A DNA stretch of 64,000 bases from Acanthosoma haemorrhoidale (lineage: Eukaryota; Arthropoda; Insecta; Hemiptera; Acanthosomatidae). Within the stretch, counting starts at the first letter, position 1, and each line of letters starts with the position of its first letter. The stretch spans positions 44,281,754-44,345,753 of the forward strand of contig OV884011.1 of the NCBI GenBank assembly GCA_930367205.1, written 5' to 3'. Made by a program: the position numbers and the translations under genes. Positions 10,481-22,000 of this stretch are shown one piece after another. Below the pieces are notes generated by a model. That model did no database searches. It saw nothing but the letters and a program-made list of their open reading frames with translations, and was not told where the DNA came from.

Positions 10481-13400
10481 TGTAATTTTATCGTAATATA
10501 TATTTTATTAATTTAAAAAAAGTTGGAGATATACGATTTAAATCAATAATTTCTATTACCTTGTTTCTATCAAACACAATTTAAGCTGATATAAAAAAAC
10601 TCTACTAAAACTTAAAAAGTTGGAAGGTAAGCCCGCTTCTGCTTGAATTGTGTGATTTATGAGTTGATTTTTAACTTTTCTAAAGCTTCGTTCGAACAAA
10701 GCAGATTAATCTCTAAAGTTCTGTTATTCTTTCCCCAATCTTGCTATTCGATTGAGAACGAGAATTGTCACTCACTAGAGGACGACTTGATCAGCGATAT
10801 ACAACCTTAAGACGAAATTCGTAAGACTACCTTGGGTCTAAGGGCACGAGGTTATGTGATGTCAAATAGTCAGTCCCTGAAATGTTAGGCAGTTTGTCAG
10901 GAAACGTCTAGTAAAACTTCTTCATGCAGTTCATGATCACTGGAACTTCTAGCACTCGTGGATCATAGAGTCCTTTATAAACCTAAGCAGGGTTGGGTGA
11001 TGCCAAAATGAAAGATTTCCGTTCTGTGCATGTGTGAAAAAGTACTGGGTGCAATTCTAGTATGACGTAATCCATAACGATATTTTTTCTCTTAATTTAA
11101 CAGTCGGTCCAAGGGTCAATAGCTCCGCTTTATTTGGTCTCATTCCGTTAAATAGTAATTTTAGTAATCATCCTATTGTTTTAGTGACTAGTGTTGTATC
11201 ATTTATGAAAAAAATATATTTATTTGAATAATTGTAAATTCGTGAAAATATAGGATCTAGAGATGGTATGAGAGCAGATGCTTGAATGGTTTTGTAAAAT
11301 ATCAATTATGTATTTTAAATTGCCTACCGAAATGTTTTATTTCTATGTTAAATTAAATTGCTTATTATGATATTTTTAAGGCTATGTAGCCATACAACTT
11401 GGTAAAATCTAGCAGTCGTTATGTACATTCGAAGTACTACTTAGCGGAGCGGGTCCATTACTTTCTACTATCTACTTATCAATACCGTGTGCTCAATCCT
11501 CATTTACGAGGATCGCAGAGTATCGAACAAAAAATTTCAGATGGAATGGTATCGTTTCTTTTTTTGTTTAATAAACTACTTGAGCCTTAAAATTAATTAT
11601 AGAAATTCTGAACAAGTTGATCTGTGGATCAGTTTTTTTCATTATTTGAATAAATATTGGCAATCTATTTAGTTATAGTTGGTTTATAAATATCCCATTT
11701 TTATCAGACAACACAATTGCTAAATGTTTTAATATTGACCAAAACAAATTCCTATTGAAATCTAATGGGAATTCCACGATACGTGTGATTTCAATAATTG
11801 TTACATAACACTTTATTATCAGGAATATCGATCATTTTGGAAAAAAAATCTAATTTAGCTATACAGTTTTCAATGGACGACATCATTTTTAGACCACTAT
11901 CATAAAATACTTGGAGGCCGAAATCGATAGCACGTGACCATTTGGAAGTAAATCGTCCCCTTTGAGGAGGAAGGGATGCCAAGCGAACGCCGCGAATTGG
12001 GAAATTTGATTTGATTTGTCAGTTACTGTCGGGGAGGGAAGACCTCTCGGCTACTGAAAAAAAACAACTGATTACAGTATCGAGAAGGCCGGAAGATTTC
12101 GGAAGCGACTGATTGGATTTCCTCCTAGCTCGGCTGTTTAATTAAATCTCGCTGATTGGTACCCTCTCCTACAAATTAAATATTTAGTTCAAACATGTCA
12201 CTTAGCGTCAACCTGGTTGCCCCTTTGAGCCTTCCATGGCAGTAATGTCACTAAAATATGTAAAAAGTCAAGTGTTTTATTTCGCATAATTAACAGTGAC
12301 TTCACTATGCATATAATACCTTGAAACAGTTCGGGAAACTGCAGTGCGCTAATGAGGTAGATCTGGAAATTTCAGAGGAAGCCCACCTTTTTTCTCCACT
12401 GTCCAGGTCTAGGATTTATACGGTTTTATATTCAAATTATTATAATTACGACCAACCTGTTTGCTAAATAAACAGTTTTTCTTCTCTACCTCCTCATTTA
12501 TTTATTTATTTACAGTTTCCTACAACGTAATTCTTATGAAAATAATTACTCCCCTATCTTAGAAGACCCTGTGGTTTTCCTCTCTGTATTCTGTACCAAA
12601 GACGGTAGGTCCGGCATCTCTGAGCCGTACTTGCTTTTCGAGTGTAACAGCTATGTCTTAGCCGCAGGTGAGCAATATATGCTGCGAAGTGTTATGTTTC
12701 CACAATATGGGAAGTTCGAACAGCTTGGATCAGATTCCACCATGTCCAGTAGTACAGGACCTTCATTAGTCCAGGGAGACCTACCCCGCCCCGCCCTCAG
12801 CCTTTCTTTGACTGAGGGAAAATAGGTACATAAGGGATTCCCTTCAACTCAGTCGCTAATGTGAACTTTCCACTTTCCTGGTCTTTCTTCGATAATTTCT
12901 CGTCAATCTACCCTTATCTTACCTTGGGTCTGAGATGCTGCTACAGGAGAACCATGTCCTCTGGTGTGCCCCACGCCAGTCATTGCACCTATACTCGGGA
13001 ATATGACTGACTATTAAGATATAAAACTGCTTACTAATATTCTTAATTAACTAATATTCTAATATCATTATGCGTGTGATACGCGAGTTAAAAAGCGAAT
13101 CTATCCACGCTCCATTTGTATTTTTTTAGTTATACGCTATCTCATCATCTGTGTTGACACTATCGTATTTACGCTTCAGTTCACGTCCCCAGTATATTGT
13201 AACATACCTCGTTTCCTATTTTTCTTTTTTAGTCGTCGGTATGCCCAATGATTCTTCAGCTACCGTGCTATTTCTTGTAGCGTCCCCCACCGCTATGTTA
13301 ATAATGGAAATATTATTTTTTCTTTAGTAGAATTGTTCTTCAATAATTTAAAAATAACCGATTACTATGAACGGGAGCACGACCTTCACTCACAGCTAGG

Positions 13401-14079
13401 CGTTTACTAACCTTGGTTGAAGGAGGAAATTTTACTAACATTGGCCGAAGGAGGAAATCTACGCTGTAGAATATATGTTGCTCAGAATAGAAGACATTAT
13501 TTCAACTATTCATTAAATTATAAAATATTTGAAAATGGTGGTGTGGCTGCCGAAAGCTCTTGCATAAGTATAAAATAAATTATGGATAGACCAAAATAGT
13601 GGTATTTATTAATGTTATAAGTACGTTATATTATCGTAAAATAAAGTAGTCTTTTAGTTGAATGTCATTCCCCAGCCCTAGAGGAGAGATAATATCACTC
13701 AGGAACACAGTAGGTTCTTCCGACTGCCACCAGACAGTACGATAAAAGACAATTGGTTTCTTGTTTGAAACGTCATCGCCGGAGGGGTAGGGTGGAAGTT
13801 ACTGACGGTAAATTTTCAAGATACAAACTAGGGCGGATCCCCATGCTACCCACCCTTTCTGCCCGAAAGCTGTATAGAGTAGTTACGGGGCTCCTGACCC
13901 TAATAAATATAGTTGGTTTCGCGAAAAATTCAACTAATTGATCCAAGGATATGTAGCCTGGTTAATTTTTTCCTGATAATATAAATGTTGTTTGAGTTTA
14001 CTATATACTATATATACGGCAGATGTAAAATAATAATAATAACAAATCTTTATCTCTTTTCAAAAACAAAAAATATAAA
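10481..14079. other. unassigned stretch
   Basis: No gene is supported. A 28-bp imperfect duplication around CTAACCTTGGTTGAAGGAGG lies at about 13408-13462. GC-richer pieces at 12570-12990 have short open frames without recognisable motifs. Confidence 0.4.
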
Positions 14080-14081
14080 TA

Positions 14082-14920
14082 TTAGGTTTGTGCGTATGAA
14101 ATGTCGGATTTTCTTTAAATGTGAACGTTTGTCTCCCTGTTTTTGTTATGCTTTTGTTTTTGACATAACCTGGTTTATATTCGTACTGTCCATTGCCAGA
14201 GTCACATTTTAGCAAAGAAGATTTTCTCAAAAGTGTTCCCTTTCGTTATTTGCTTTGAATTTTGCACCGATATGAATTCATCCGATATTCGTGTAATTTT
14301 CTTATATGAGTATAAACTTGGTAATAATGCTGCAAAAGCTGCACGCAATATAAACCAGGCGTTTGAGGAGAATACTGCGAACGATCGAAAAGTGCAGCGT
14401 TGGTTTGAAAAATTTCGGTCTGGTTATTTTTCCCTGCAAAATGAACCGCGTGGAAGACCCGAAACGTCTGTGAAAAATGATGCTCTGAAAGCATTTGTGG
14501 AAACGAATCCAACTGTTTCTTCAAGGGAACTTGCTGCCAGAATGGAAGTTGACCATACAACAATATTGCGATATCTATCTGAAATTGGCAAGGTAAAAAA
14601 AATGGATAAGTGGATACCGCACGAACTAACCGAGCGAAATAAGCTGGATCGCTTAAACGTATGCTCATCATTTTTTTTTTTTTTTTTTTTTATTGTTTTT
14701 ACGGGCTAAACAGTACGAAAATGAAGACAGTCTGAAAAATGCCATATCAGAGTTCATAGATTCTAAAGATCATAATTTCTTCAAGACAGGCATCTATGCA
14801 TTAAAATCTCGTTGGGAAAAGTGTATTGAAGTAAATGGAGCATATTTTAAATAAACAGCTTTTGTGTCTTAGCATCAATACAATGTTTTCTGTGTTTTAA
14901 TTTACTTTTCGGAAAACTAT
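14082..14920 (+). mobile_element. mariner transposon, internally deleted (mori-like)
   Basis: The left end TTAGGTTTGTGCGTATGAAA follows a TA dinucleotide (14080-14081), as expected of a mariner terminal repeat and its TA target site. The transposase remnant begins at 14272. The right end should carry the inverted copy of the left terminus, but after about 14920 I see none, so the right terminus is lost or strongly decayed. The element cannot move itself. Confidence 0.8.
14272..14854 (+). pseudogene. mariner transposase remnant
   Basis: The first 130 residues are a well-preserved mariner N-terminus: two helix-turn-helix segments (NNAAKAARNINQAF, then VSSRELAARMEVDHTTILRY), the GRPE-like linker, and the WIPHELTERNK motif that precedes the catalytic core. 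The frame then enters a run of 21 T (14671-14691). Beyond it, in another frame, comes the family C-terminus (SLKNAISEFIDSKDHNFF, KSRWEKCIEVNGAYFK, then a stop). The whole D,D core is missing, so no transposase activity is possible. The intact DNA-binding half could in principle still bind mariner ends. Confidence 0.9.
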
Positions 14921-14929
14921 CAATAACTC

Positions 14930-15697
14930 AACTAAATAATGATTATCTTAGAAATAATGTGAATTATATTAGAAATAATAATATATTAAAATAAGTAAGA
15001 TCGTCGTCGATAGCTTGAAATGTCTCACTATTCTAACAAAATATGTTCAGTTTTCTTATGGATGTGAATTTATTATAATTTCCTATTTCTTTAATTGGAA
15101 TTATGGAGACAGAGCAATCGTCGAAAAATATTTTTAGTTTGAGAGTACAAGAATTTAATTCGTCATGTATCTGTTTAATTCTGGTATAGTAGGGTGATTC
15201 TGAAAAATTGATTTTGAACAATTTCTTTAGGTTGATTTTATTGGTTAAGCTCCATTCTGGACACCCATACAATAATAGCGTTAATGGGCTAGATGAAGTT
15301 TGAGTATTGTTTAAATGGTATGGTAACCCGATATTTTTTTCCGCTCATACTAACCAGTGGTTACTGTTTATTTTAATCTGAAGTCAAAAGTCATCTCTTC
15401 GACAGTTTGGGGTAAAACATCTCAACAACTATAACCATTAGATTTTATATACAAACGCACATAGTAGATTTATCCACTGATGACGTAACGTTGGGTTATC
15501 CAGTTTGTTAAATAAAATTGCTTAAAAATATATTATCATTATTATGTTGTTAGCAATGATTTTTTTTTTCATATCCACTTGATATCAAAAATTTTGGAAA
15601 TCAGTAAAGATACTACATAAATGAATCTATTTACAATAGGTCATTTATATGTCCTGTAGCGCGGCTATATTTTTTAGAATTTTTAATAATTTTATTG
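14930..15697. other. spacer between two mariners
   Basis: AT-rich sequence without a supported gene. The minus-strand open frame at 15033-15272 has no recognisable motif. Confidence 0.4.
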
Positions 15698-15770
15698 AGG
15701 GTGCCAAGAAAGTAATTTCACTTTTTTAGTGTGAAATAAAACACAATTTTTTCTATACAAAAAATGAACT

Positions 15771-16405
15771 TTAATCAGTCAAATATCTTCCATTCAGTTC
15801 GGTGACATTTTGCCGTATTTCTGGTAACTTCATGATCCCGAGCTCATAGAACTTCTGGTCCTTATCAGCAAAAAACTCAACCAAGTGGGATTTGAGGTCA
15901 TCGTTATTACTGAAATTTTTACCATTTAAGAAGTTTTGTAAACTTCTAAATAAATAAAAATCTGAAGGTCGGGGATGAAACATCACTTCCCAGCCAAGCT
16001 CGATTAGTTTCGTACGTGTTGCTAAAGCTGTGCGAGGTCTCTCATTGTCGTTTGGAACCCAAATATCGATCCTCTTAACAAGTCCAAGACGTCTTATATG
16101 ATTTTCAATTGTTGTGTGTGATACATTTAACTGTTTTGCAATCTCTCGCACAGTTATATGTCGATTCGATTCAATTATGGTTTTCATTTTGTCATTATCA
16201 ACTCAAGGTCAAAGGTCGACCAGAATGTTGGTCATCTTTCACTGAAAATCTCAAGAACGAAAATTTTTAAACCAATTCAGACACATGCGTTCTGTTAATC
16301 TATCACACCATAAACTTCACACATCTCTTTGTGAGCATCAACCGCTTTCTTGCCTTTATGAAAATAAAGCAAAATGTGTCGAAAATGCTTATTTTTGCAC
16401 TCCAA
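15771..16405 (-). pseudogene. mariner transposase remnant
   Basis: From the right, broken frames give an N-terminus (HFRHILLYFHKGKKAVDAHK, then EMCEVYG) with stops. The open part 15771-16187 follows: ITVREIAKQLNVSHTTIENH, VKRIDIWVPNDN, then directly RPRTALATRTKLIELGWEVM, PSDFYLFRSLQNFLNGKNF and a family C-terminus. WVP is joined to the block that normally carries the second catalytic Asp, so the first catalytic Asp and its surroundings are deleted. Most of the usual PPYSPDLAPSD block is also missing. Inactive. Confidence 0.9.
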
Positions 16406-16534
16406 GTTAAAACTGACCGTAAACTGACAGTTGTAAGCAGCCTGAAGGTCTCGACTACCAAATCTCAAAAGAAAAAAACTCTAACTTTGACAAAAGAATA
16501 ACGAAACAAACATAACGCTATTCATTCGTGCGAA

Positions 16535-16817
16535 TTAGCTCCCGCGCTCTTGGTCAGCCTCCTCCGCTGGCTCTTATCCAGTGACGCGGCTGACGTAGGA
16601 GCGTGGGGGACTTCCCAAGACTCCGCTTCCTCCTTCACACGCGAGGGAGGTGACAACCTTGTGGACTTGGGGGGCCTCTGGGCTGTTTGTAAATATTGTA
16701 TGAATGAGCGAGTGAATGATGAGTTGTATATATGGTATGAATGAGAACATATAGCTAAATTACTTATTGCCTAATAAGGCAGATTGTAATTTCATCTTAA
16801 TAAAAATTGTTGTTAAG
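16535..16817 (+). mobile_element. 5'-truncated retroelement nested in the mariner, copy 3
   Basis: This 283-bp insert is the same family as 1855-2180 and 10140-10480 and ends TAATAAAAATTGTTGTTAAG. It is bounded by a perfect 16-bp direct repeat, TATTCATTCGTGCGAA, at 16519-16534 and 16818-16833. That is the signature of target-primed reverse transcription. It places this insertion after the mariner and shows that the family was moved by LINE machinery. Confidence 0.9.
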
Positions 16818-16859
16818 TATTCATTCGTGCGAACCAAAATCACTTTCTTGCTACACTTT

Positions 16860-18954
16860 CTTAATACATTGCGTTTTGTGATTGTTACAAAAGTATGATG
16901 TACATTATACATTCATCGAATATACATGTTTAAAAGTGATGGGGTGCAATGAATTACTATTGATAAGCTTTTTATAGCAAGTAATATTTAAAAAATAAAA
17001 TTTTCAATAAAACTGGTTTTCTTTCTATTATAAACTAAATTGTATTCATGAACTATATATTCTTAAGTTATAAAAACAAAATTTTATATAGTAAAGTTTT
17101 TAAAGCTAAACTGTTACATCCAATCGGTAATGTCATCTCTATCCTTAAAACTGACCATCAAATTGCCCTTTTCAGAATAGTGTAAATATTGACAAAATAA
17201 AAACCCATTGAAATAGGTTCATGTTTAGTTGGAATTGAAATATACTAATTCTATTTTGGCTATTATTTGAAATTTGAGTAAACCAATAACATTTCAAATA
17301 GACTGGCGAATGCGAAATGCTCCCTGCAGCTATCCTACATCCCATAGTTCATCAGGCCCAGAGCTGTAGGCGTTTAGAATCAGCAACTAGACACTTTATG
17401 CCAAATTTAATCCCTATACAAAGTTCTTTAACAATAAACCTGCAACATTAAAGATAAACTGCTCAAATCAAAAGGCCTCATCGTGGTTGTTAAACCGTGT
17501 TAGAAGCAAGAGGATTACCATGTCGAACAAAGGCAAGCTGGTTATATCATCCCGCACAACTGTACAGCATTGCGGGTTTAGCTGTGTCGTTACATCCAGG
17601 AGCTCACGGTACAAATATGACACCGCTATACTAGCTTTCTTATATTTATTTTTTCTTTGCTGTAAAATATTTTTTTATTAGTGACGATTCAATACGTGTA
17701 TGTTATTATTTATTACATTCTAAACAAATTATAACATTACTCATTTATTTTCTACTACTACAGTTGCATCAATAATAAATTCATAATTTCGTTTTTTTAA
17801 TATATTTAAACGACCTAGAAAGTGAAAAACAATATCGGTGTTCAAAATTTTACTAAATGCTTTTTAAAATAATAGTCGGTACTTATGATAGAAATAGTTC
17901 ATTTTATTTGTTAAACCACGCTGTTCATTAAAAATCATCAAAAACGAAAAAAAAATTTAAACTGCTCAACTGCATTCAGAATACTTATTAATACCGTCTT
18001 GGTATGTATTAAATAAGTTATTTCTATTGTTGGCTACCAAAACTTATTTTTTTAAAGTCATTGCGTTACTGCGCTTAATGTTTACTTAGCCATGTGAAAA
18101 TATCAGAACTTTAATTCCTAAATAGATTTGAACTGGGGCTTGATAAATCTAAAAATATACAGAAATCGAGGGTCTTTTTTTTTTTTTTTTCATACTTTCT
18201 GATATTATATTCCAAATAAAAACTAATGGTTATATTTCAAAGTGTTGGGTAATTAACCATCAAAACTCTATCGCAGAACTTACAAACAGACATGCAGATA
18301 TAGGCGATTAGGCGATGCGAATGAAATACAATCGAGTTAAAACCCCGTCAAGTTCTAAACATTACTTTTATTTCAAATCAGCTCTGCTATCTAGTTTAAT
18401 TATTGATACTCAATCATATTTTATAGAGTTGCCATATTTTTCATATGGTCGGGTAACCTCGATGTAAACTTTTATGTTTATCCATCCTGGGCGGATCTTT
18501 TCTCTTCATTTTAGATTTAAGTAAGAACTCTTTTTCATGGCGTCTTATGCATAGCAAGAAGCTAGGATATGGTAGTTAGAATAGGCTTAGTTGTCTCGTT
18601 TTCTATTCAGTGTCTAGTTGTTTATACACCTCATGGTTGAGGCGTAACTGCAACTATATCTTCCTTTTGGATGCGTCTGTAGCGTGAATGAAAAAACACG
18701 TAAATGTTATAAACACTAATTTATAGAAAGTAGCGTCAAGTAAGAAATCCATTACAAAGCCTTTTTTAACATAACCCTATTTTTCCTTCCTCGCGGAATA
18801 CAATTGTTTGCTGCTTGCAGTTGTGAATGTAAGAGACAATTTATTCGTTCAGTTACTCTTAGGTTCACCTGTGATCAGACTAATTATCCCGTTCATATTC
18901 TTAATTTGGTATATGTATTTGCAATTTATTGTATATTTCCATAAAATGATAATC
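16860..18954. other. unassigned AT-rich stretch
   Basis: No gene or recognised repeat. A T-run of about 16 lies near 18175-18190. Confidence 0.4.
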
Positions 18955-18956
18955 TA

Positions 18957-19084
18957 CGAGGTGGTCTAAAAGTTTCCGACCTAGCAAAGCTTTTATTTTT
19001 TTATTTTAGCTTTTATTTCACTAGCTTTTATTTATTTTATTATCATCTTCATGTTGTGGTCGGAAACTTTTCAGACCACCTGTG
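18957..19084. mobile_element. mariner-type MITE
   Basis: A 128-bp non-coding element has terminal inverted repeats AGGTGGTCTAAAAGTTTCCG (left) and its inverted counterpart with a single-base insertion (right). It is flanked by TA on both sides (18955-18956 and 19085-19086). The interior is AT-rich and contains repeated AGCTTTTATTT motifs. Size, TA target and terminal sequence fit a non-autonomous mariner-derived MITE. Confidence 0.85.
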
Positions 19085-19089
19085 TACTA

Positions 19090-22000
19090 ACAGGAAAGTA
19101 AATTTGAGGAAAATATTTACAACAAATAAAATCTCGTAAAAGTAAAAGTGTTAGAATTACTGCTTTGTTCTTTAAACCTTTTTTTTTTTTTTTTGACTCC
19201 TTCCTTTAGCTCATTGGTTCGTACGGGTTTCACAAGGTTAGTGAATGTATCTTTGTGATCTCTTATTATTCTATTCCTCCTCCTTTATTTTCTATACTGA
19301 TGTTTTGAAGTGAACCTTCTAATGTTTTCCATTCCCTCACCCTAGATGAGTAAACCCTTATAATTCCCCTATGCGTCCATTAACGCAGATAGGTGAAAGC
19401 TTGTAAGCTGCATAATGACGTGTCTGTTCTTGGGTATGTATGTATGTAGGGTACGTAGGGTATGTATCTTCTTCTAGTCAGTGGAACCTCAACTTTAATT
19501 TCTTCTTATCCTTGGCTGATGGGAAATACCACTCCCATTGGTTGTGCTGATCATTTCGAAAAATTAAATTTATTTATTTTTCATCCAAAAATATAAATAT
19601 TTGTCTTTAGTTTTATAACCTTATAAATAATGTGATGTATTTATACTGTACCTATGATCCTCATGGTTGGTTAATATACAGAAGAAGTGCTATTCGTTGT
19701 TAAGGGCAGTTCTCGGTAACAGAGATGGAATAGCGCAGGGTATTCACAGTTAAAAGTAATTATTAAAATTCCCCTCTATTCGAAAGGGATTAAATGGAGT
19801 TGACATTGGGTTTGGTCCTGGAAACAACAAACAACAGAGAGTACAAATTGGCCTTATAGGGGGGGGGGGGGGTAGTAAACTTGTTGATAAATATTGGCGA
19901 ACTTTCTGTAAAAGTTTTAGCCGGCACTCGGACGGTTAATAGAGTTAGCGTGAACCACAGGCCCAGGCTAACTCGATAAGGGGCGGGAAGGCTGTCCCTA
20001 ATAAACTGCCGTACGTATCGGCTCTTCGGGCTCCGATCGAACAGGCGCTGTAGTGTCGCTTTGATTAACACTGTATGGATCCAACAAGCGACTCGCCTAC
20101 GTTCGCGGTGTCTGTCACCATCTCATGGAAGCACATCAGTTTACGGAAGGATACGTAAGCTCACCATTTCTCTTTCTCATGATAGCCGAGAATATTATTT
20201 TTAAACCTTAACTCATAAATTATACGGTGACGGTGAACCTTCATAGGTGACGGTGAATTCAAATTTTAATGTATTTATTCGTTTGCATATCGGCAAGTTG
20301 ATAAAAGAAAGTTGTTTTTTTGTTTTTTTTTTCTTTCAAAACCTCTTTATTGATAATATATATACAATGAAAAAAATAAATAAATTTGGAATTACAGCTG
20401 TCTCCTCGTGCTGCATTCGCAGATGCTTAAGATAAAAGAAAGTTGTTAGATTTTCATTAAATTTATTCATGCATCTATGCATCTATGCATGCCTACATCA
20501 GCTCCTCGTGTGCGATGGTTGAAGTAAGATAAGAACAATATAACTAGTATGTCGAAGAAATAAAACAATAGCCAACTCCTTAATGCAGATATATATATAT
20601 ATAGTATTTAGTAAATATATTTCTATAAACCATCATTTTCGGCAGCACAAATCGTCCTTGTACATAAATATGTTTATTGCGGAAAGAAAATAAAGTTGAC
20701 TATAGATTTATTTAATCGATTATGACCGATAACCACCAGAAATGCCTTTATTTTATTAAAAAATACATTTTTCCCACTTTGCCCCGTTATTCGTATGTAT
20801 CTCCTCGTTTTAGTAATTCTCCATTGAAAATAGCGCTGATCGCTTCTTCATTACTTTCAAACTACATTTCTTTCCTATTGGGCAAATACTTTGAGTTTTA
20901 ATCCGTTCAAGCCATTTTCAATGTGGTTTTTTTATTTTATTAGTAATAAAATTAAGCAGCTTAGTAACAAACATTTATCAGCCTATAGGAAACTTTTTAA
21001 ATATATATCTTAAAATAATACTACAGTTCATCGATAAAGTTAAAATAAAAAGACAAAGCTTCTTTTCTATGTACAAACTAGTTGTTTTTTTTAATTTTAT
21101 ACTTATTTATATAACTTATTTTTGATGAATATTCGGGGTACATGAATTGTGGACGATAATATCCTTGATATACAGGAGGCAGAAGTGAAGAGGTCAATTT
21201 TCCTGGTCACTACACCCATCACCCGTCAAATCTCCACGGATCGCTGCTCGTGCTAAAGTTAGCCGCTGATAAACACCACTGTCTTGTCCAAAAACAATAA
21301 ACCCATTCATCGTCTCTTAATGTTTGAATCACTGATTTAATTATTAAATAAGAAAATAATTTATCTGAGGATGTCTGCCTGTGCGTAGAGGTTTATGATA
21401 GAAAAATATCTCTCCCCTTCTAAAACTTTTAACCCAGGGCTTTCTTATTTTTCAGTTTTTTTAGTTTAGATCGAATATCGATATTTTTTGCTCTAAAATT
21501 ATATTTAAAAATAAAGTTATACTTTATTAACTAATCAAACAATAGTTTAAAACAATTTTAGTATTCTCATTAAAATCCTTTAAGGGGTAGTAGAGTAGCC
21601 TCATTTCGTGGTCATCATTTTTTAGCCAGACAGAATTATTTGTAAAGAGAAGTTAAAGAGGGTTAATTTTATTTGTTACTTCTTCGTTATTAGTTTACCA
21701 GTTCACCTATTGTTCACAAGTGATCTCAAACAAGTGATTCCCGTGTTGTTTTATCGCTTTTTTTTCTGAATAAAAACAAATCATTTTTTGGCTGTGGATT
21801 CGAAATTTTCCATGTTTGAAAGCTGGTGATATTCAAACATTTCAACGAAAAACGGACTTAATATCCAATTCTAATCTAATACCTAACCTAAGCCATTCCT
21901 AAGTATGTTATCGGTATTAGTTTATATTTAATAGGTTCTTTAAAACGTTCTTGTGCATAAAACTAGTTTATTCAAAGAATTATATAAAATACTTATTTGA

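Larger units (their letters stand above)
15698..16855 (-). mobile_element. second mariner transposon, deleted and interrupted
   Basis: The left end (AGGGTGCCAAGAAAGTAATTT near 15698-15718) matches the inverted right end (AAATCACTTTCTTGCTACAC, 16837-16856) with a few mismatches, so these are its terminal inverted repeats. Inside lies a broken minus-strand transposase. The right part is split by a retroelement at 16535-16817 flanked by a 16-bp duplication. Without that insertion and duplication the element is about 860 bp, against about 1.3 kb for a full mariner. It belongs to another mariner lineage than the copy at 14082. Confidence 0.8.

Noticed and set aside
14246..14671. 141-codon minus-strand open frame over the first mariner
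   Set aside because: It is the antisense shadow of the mariner transposase N-terminus, which has clear motifs in the plus-strand frame.
19790..20071. 93-codon minus-strand frame in GC-richer sequence
   Set aside because: No motif recognised; it runs through the 14-base G run as poly-Pro and is likely chance or an unrecognised old transposon.
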